This document shows, in pieces, positions 21,241 through 24,174 of a stretch of 24,174 bases of DNA. The position numbers were made by a program, and so were the translations under genes. The notes beneath the pieces were generated by a model. It ran no database searches and was not told the origin of the DNA. It was given only the letters and a program-made list of their open reading frames with translations. Location: contig JAYMTA010000792.1 in assembly GCA_036897625.1 (NCBI GenBank), positions 1 through 24,174 of the forward strand, in the 5' to 3' direction. The stretch comes from Pelargonium cotyledonis (lineage: Eukaryota; Streptophyta; Magnoliopsida; Geraniales; Geraniaceae). Position 1 is the stretch's first letter, and each line of letters starts with the position of its first letter.

Positions 21241-22404
21241 TCTACATGCAGAGTAAACCGATGAGATCGACAGAACTGCGAAACCGACTGGCCCGAATCG
21301 GCACCGCAACAAAACCAATGAAGAATTGGTCGGTTGTGGTTTGATTGTTGTCAAAACCAGTTGATTATGACTGGGTGCAAGATTTTAATTTTTTTGAAAC
21401 CAGATCGAAGATGAGGGCATATAGGTGATTTTATACCTATTTATGAAACACAGCTTAAACATAAAATGATAAGTGTAGTGTCTCTTATTCTTTTTGTCAG
21501 TCTCGATCGAGATCTCTCTTATCATTTCTTCATCTTCTTATCTTCTTGGATTCTTTACGTACTTCACTCTACTAATGATTGTCGACAATTATTCATGGAG
21601 TTTATCTTATCGACCCGTCTTTTACTCCATGTGATGTGGTCGGTCTATCCTCGTGCTTATGATGTTTGCAAAACAAAGTCTTTAAAGTAGATGACCCTTT
21701 CGACACCCAAATAAGTAATTACACAATGATTACTATATATTCTGTAGGGAAATGTGATTACATTTCAATAATGTGAAATCCTCCTTTTATAGGTGTAAGT
21801 AGATGACGCCTCTTTATATCACTACTCCTTAATTTAACGAAGTTTGTGTTGTTCACTTTTCTTTGTGTGGGCATTCTCTTATGTTGGTCTTGATGGGGTT
21901 TATTATCTTTTTTAGGGCCTAACACTTGTCCTTTGCCCTAGTTGATCACACTATTGTGTATCTATTTTCGTAAGTGGTCAAGGGCATATGAACTTATTAT
22001 TTGCATTTGTGTTAGTTTGTGGAGTGATAGAATGCGTGGTTAAAATCGATTCGCCTGCCCTCTAGTGGTTTCCATTATGTTCAAATCGACGATGTCGATA
22101 TCCTTTAGTCTAGTTTTTGTCTTCACGGAGTCTTCTTGTAGTTGTGTTGTTCCCGTCTTGATCTATGAGTTTCTATGTCGTCTCATGGTCAATCATCTAT
22201 TTTCTCAACTTTTGGGATAATCGTTTGGGATGATGATCCTAACCAAGGGGCTATGGTGGAGGTGTTTCTTTATCTTTCCCATCAGCCTAAGCGTTACACA
22301 TTAGCTCATCTTTCATGCACTGTGACTACATTCAAGCTTGCCTAGAGCCGACCGCACTAGTTGATTTCGGCTCAACTGGAAGTTTGGTTGCCCCTTTTTG
22401 GTGT
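21241..22404. other. Intergenic region without recognisable genes
   Basis: The stretch at about 21250-21400 has ACCGAC/GGTCGG-rich words, as in some dicot MITEs, but I found no clear ends. The 74-codon forward open frame at 21466-21690 has no family resemblance. The part from about 22000 onward may belong to the gypsy relic that follows. Confidence 0.4.
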
Positions 22405-22684
22405 TGATCAATCTGATCGACTTCCCACGAGCTACATTACGGTGTACCCTGAGATGTTTTGTTAGGGATTTATTGTTCTGTCTCCCCTTTTTGTGCTTGA
22501 ATTGTTAAATTTTTATCGGGTAGTTCCCTCTCAGTTAATGTTTAACTCTTGGAATTCTCTTACCCATTTCTAAGACTTGTGCTTGACTCATGATATTGTA
22601 CCTACCTGCGATCTTTTTAGATATTTGTATTGTTTGTCCCACAAAGATAATTGTCAATTTACTATATTTTTTTATCCCAGGTGA
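22405..22684 (+). pseudogene. Broken plant gypsy-type gag-like domain
   Basis: The frame from about 22405 reads VDQSDRLPTSYITVYPEMFC, stop, GFIVLSPLFVLELLNFYRVV, PSQLMFNSWNSLTHF, stop, DLCLTHDIVPTCDLFRYLYC. This follows the pattern 'P..lpl.pf...vl..f.l.PsQL.pNsW' and 'DIVPTvdLFR.ff' of the plant 'putative gypsy type transposon' domain (Pfam Transposase_28) found in the gag region of some Ty3/gypsy elements. Two internal stops and a terminal TGA mark it as inactive. Confidence 0.55.
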
Positions 22685-22859
22685 AATACTCGTGTTGGAT
22701 GTTCAGTAAAATGTTGGAAGAATTAGTTGTTGTTCGTTCGGGTGTCCAAATGATTTTCCATGTCTTCTGTTTGGGTTTATGATTACCTCGATATTACTCC
22801 TTTAGATAACGAAGAGGCCTTCGTGCAACTTCTCATATACTCATTCTTGATCCGGTTAG

Positions 22860-23593
22860 CGCTAATAATTCGCATTTTATTCTAGTTATTGAACCTTAAA
22901 TTATGCATAACTTGTCTATTTTGCTCGGTTTATGCACTTGACATGCCCTTAAATGATGTAATTTGTCTTTGTTTGTCTTTTGTTGTGCTTAAGCGTCAAT
23001 AATTCAACTTTGGTGTTTAGTTAAGCTTATTTGTGCCCTGTAATGCTTGTTTTAGTGTTTTGTGCATTTCCAAGATATTACAAACAGGTTTAGGGCATGA
23101 AAGAGAGCTAAAATTGAAGTCAGAAAGCCAAAAATAGGGATCTGATCTCCAGCACTACAACTTTGGCCCTAGCGCCCACGAAGTCAATGCATAAATTCAA
23201 GAAAGGTCAACGTGCGTGATCTCATCGTCAGTTGCGTAAAATTCGAGAAGTCAATGCCCAATCAATAGAGTCAACAACGCGAGGCGTCGTAGCATATGCC
23301 CTCAACATTATGGTGTCGGTCTGTCTGCACCTATAAATAGAATGAGATGCCAAGAGTTAAGGGTTCAGAATTTTGAAGCCTCCACTCTCTCACTTGCACT
23401 CTCAGACCTCTTCTAGCTATTTCTAGAGCCTTCAATTCACCTTCAAACTCTCTCAATCGTTCTTCTACCTTCCTTCCATCATTTTAGGCTTGTTTTAGTG
23501 ATTTTTGTGATTTAAGAACACAAGTGAACATTGGTAAATCATCTTCAAGCATTGGCTTGACTGTGAGATCACTTTCCTTGCTACTTTTAGAAT
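22860..23593 (+). mobile_element. Probable Ty3/gypsy LTR or LTR fragment
   Basis: The phrases TAATGCTTGTTTTAGTG and TTTTGTGCATTTCC, followed by a GC-richer stretch with CCCTAGCGCCC and then CTATAAATAGA at about 23332-23342, resemble U3 and the TATA box of Athila/Tat-type LTRs. The CT-rich sequence after the TATA box (23375-23480) would be R/U5. I found no second LTR or primer-binding site, so it may be solo or truncated. The boundaries are guesses. Confidence 0.4.
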
Positions 23594-23596
23594 TAT

Positions 23597-24174
23597 GAGT
23601 AAATTACACGTACCTACCCCAACTTAACCCTTTTTAACCCTGAATATCCTGAACTATTGAAACTAACTACTGGTTACCCTCAACTATGTCAAACATATAT
23701 CCGTCCATTTTTCTATCCAAAACTTCATCTAATGTGGTCAAATGACCAAAATACCCTTACAAATAAAAAATAAACTTAAACCAAACAAGTCCTTAACTTT
23801 AAATTTTAAAAATAATAATAAAAAGAGAAGAAGATGCAGAGCTCCAGCCGCCGCCGGAACTCCGCTGTCCTCCGGCAGAACTCCCTGTCCTCCGCCGGAA
23901 ATGCTCAGAGAAGGCAACCACGACCACGTCTAGGTAGAGGCGGAGCTCCACGTCACCACGAGGATGACCGACGATGCGAGATCTGGCCTCTGGAACTCCG
24001 TGACCTCTACAACTCCGTCGACGACCCGAGGCTCACAGACGGCAAGCGAAGATCAGAGGTGGAGAACGGATGGCCATGGAAGCTCCGCCTTGACCCACGC
24101 CGAGGAAAAGAGCGGAGAGTACCATCGCCATCTCCCCCGAGGCCGCCTGAAACCGCCTTGGACGACGCTTCCTA
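23597..24174. mobile_element. Possible Mutator-like / Pack-MULE end, cut by window edge
   Basis: GAGTAAATTACACGTACC opens an approximately 200-bp AT-rich stretch of CCC/TTAACCC and ACCAAAATACCC words. This is the look of long Mutator-like terminal repeats in dicots. From about 23835 the composition switches sharply to GC-rich (CCGCCGCCGGAA, CTCCGCCGGAA) up to the edge, as when a MULE carries a captured gene piece. I see no convincing reading frame in it. The opposite end and target duplication would lie outside the window. Confidence 0.35.

Noticed and set aside
21466..21690. 74-codon plus-strand frame upstream of PLD-zeta
   Set aside because: Hydrophobic low-complexity reading with no homologue I recognise and no splice-linked continuation.
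23742..23933. 63-codon plus-strand frame near the right edge
   Set aside because: No family resemblance; it crosses the AT-to-GC composition switch of a probable transposon end.
1..24174. A new defence, secretion or biosynthetic system
   Set aside because: The two genes are well-known plant families, and the rest is introns, intergenic sequence and transposon remnants. Nothing in the sequence supports a novel multi-gene system.

Overview
This is a plant nuclear window, almost certainly eudicot. It is AT-rich, its genes are split by many introns, and several introns carry plant transposons. Two protein genes can be fully reconstructed from the sequence, both on the minus strand and in tandem. 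I assembled all exon boundaries by hand from splice sites and reading-frame continuity. There is no bacterial-style operon, CRISPR array, tRNA or rRNA.

Positions 1-856 hold a short relic of a CYP72-type cytochrome P450 (about 20-97) and then the 3' flank of the first gene. Positions 856-3027 are a four-exon clade-E protein phosphatase 2C of 363 aa. It resembles the Arabidopsis EGR proteins, most closely At3g16800 (EGR3), and has a leader intron upstream of the start codon. Positions 3190-4500 are intergenic, with a GT/CA-rich hAT-like repeat at about 3834-4212.

Positions 4503-20677 are a 20-exon phospholipase D zeta gene (PX-PH-PLD type) encoding 1115 aa. It has both HKD catalytic motifs and every exon junction keeps frame, so it looks functional. 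Introns 1 and 3 appear to use GC-AG splice sites. Its large introns hold a 280-bp TRIM retrotransposon (intron 4), Stowaway-like MITEs (introns 6 and 13), a degenerate tandem copy of the end of exon 5 (intron 5), and a pile-up of copia, LINE RNase H and hAT-like sequence (intron 16).

Upstream of the PLD gene, 20678-21240 is leader and promoter. From about 22400 to the right edge the sequence looks like transposon debris: a broken gypsy-type gag-like domain, a probable gypsy LTR with a TATA box, and a GC-rich block behind an AT-rich end that may be the start of a Mutator-like or Pack-MULE element cut by the window.

The two genes make sense together. As I recall the Arabidopsis locus numbers, both PLD-zeta genes lie next to an EGR-type PP2C (At3g16785/At3g16800 and At3g05630/At3g05640), so the pair here looks like an old conserved linkage. 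I found no clear sign of a new biological system. The most interesting items are the conserved gene pair, the intact TRIM, the two GC-AG introns and the duplicated exon end.
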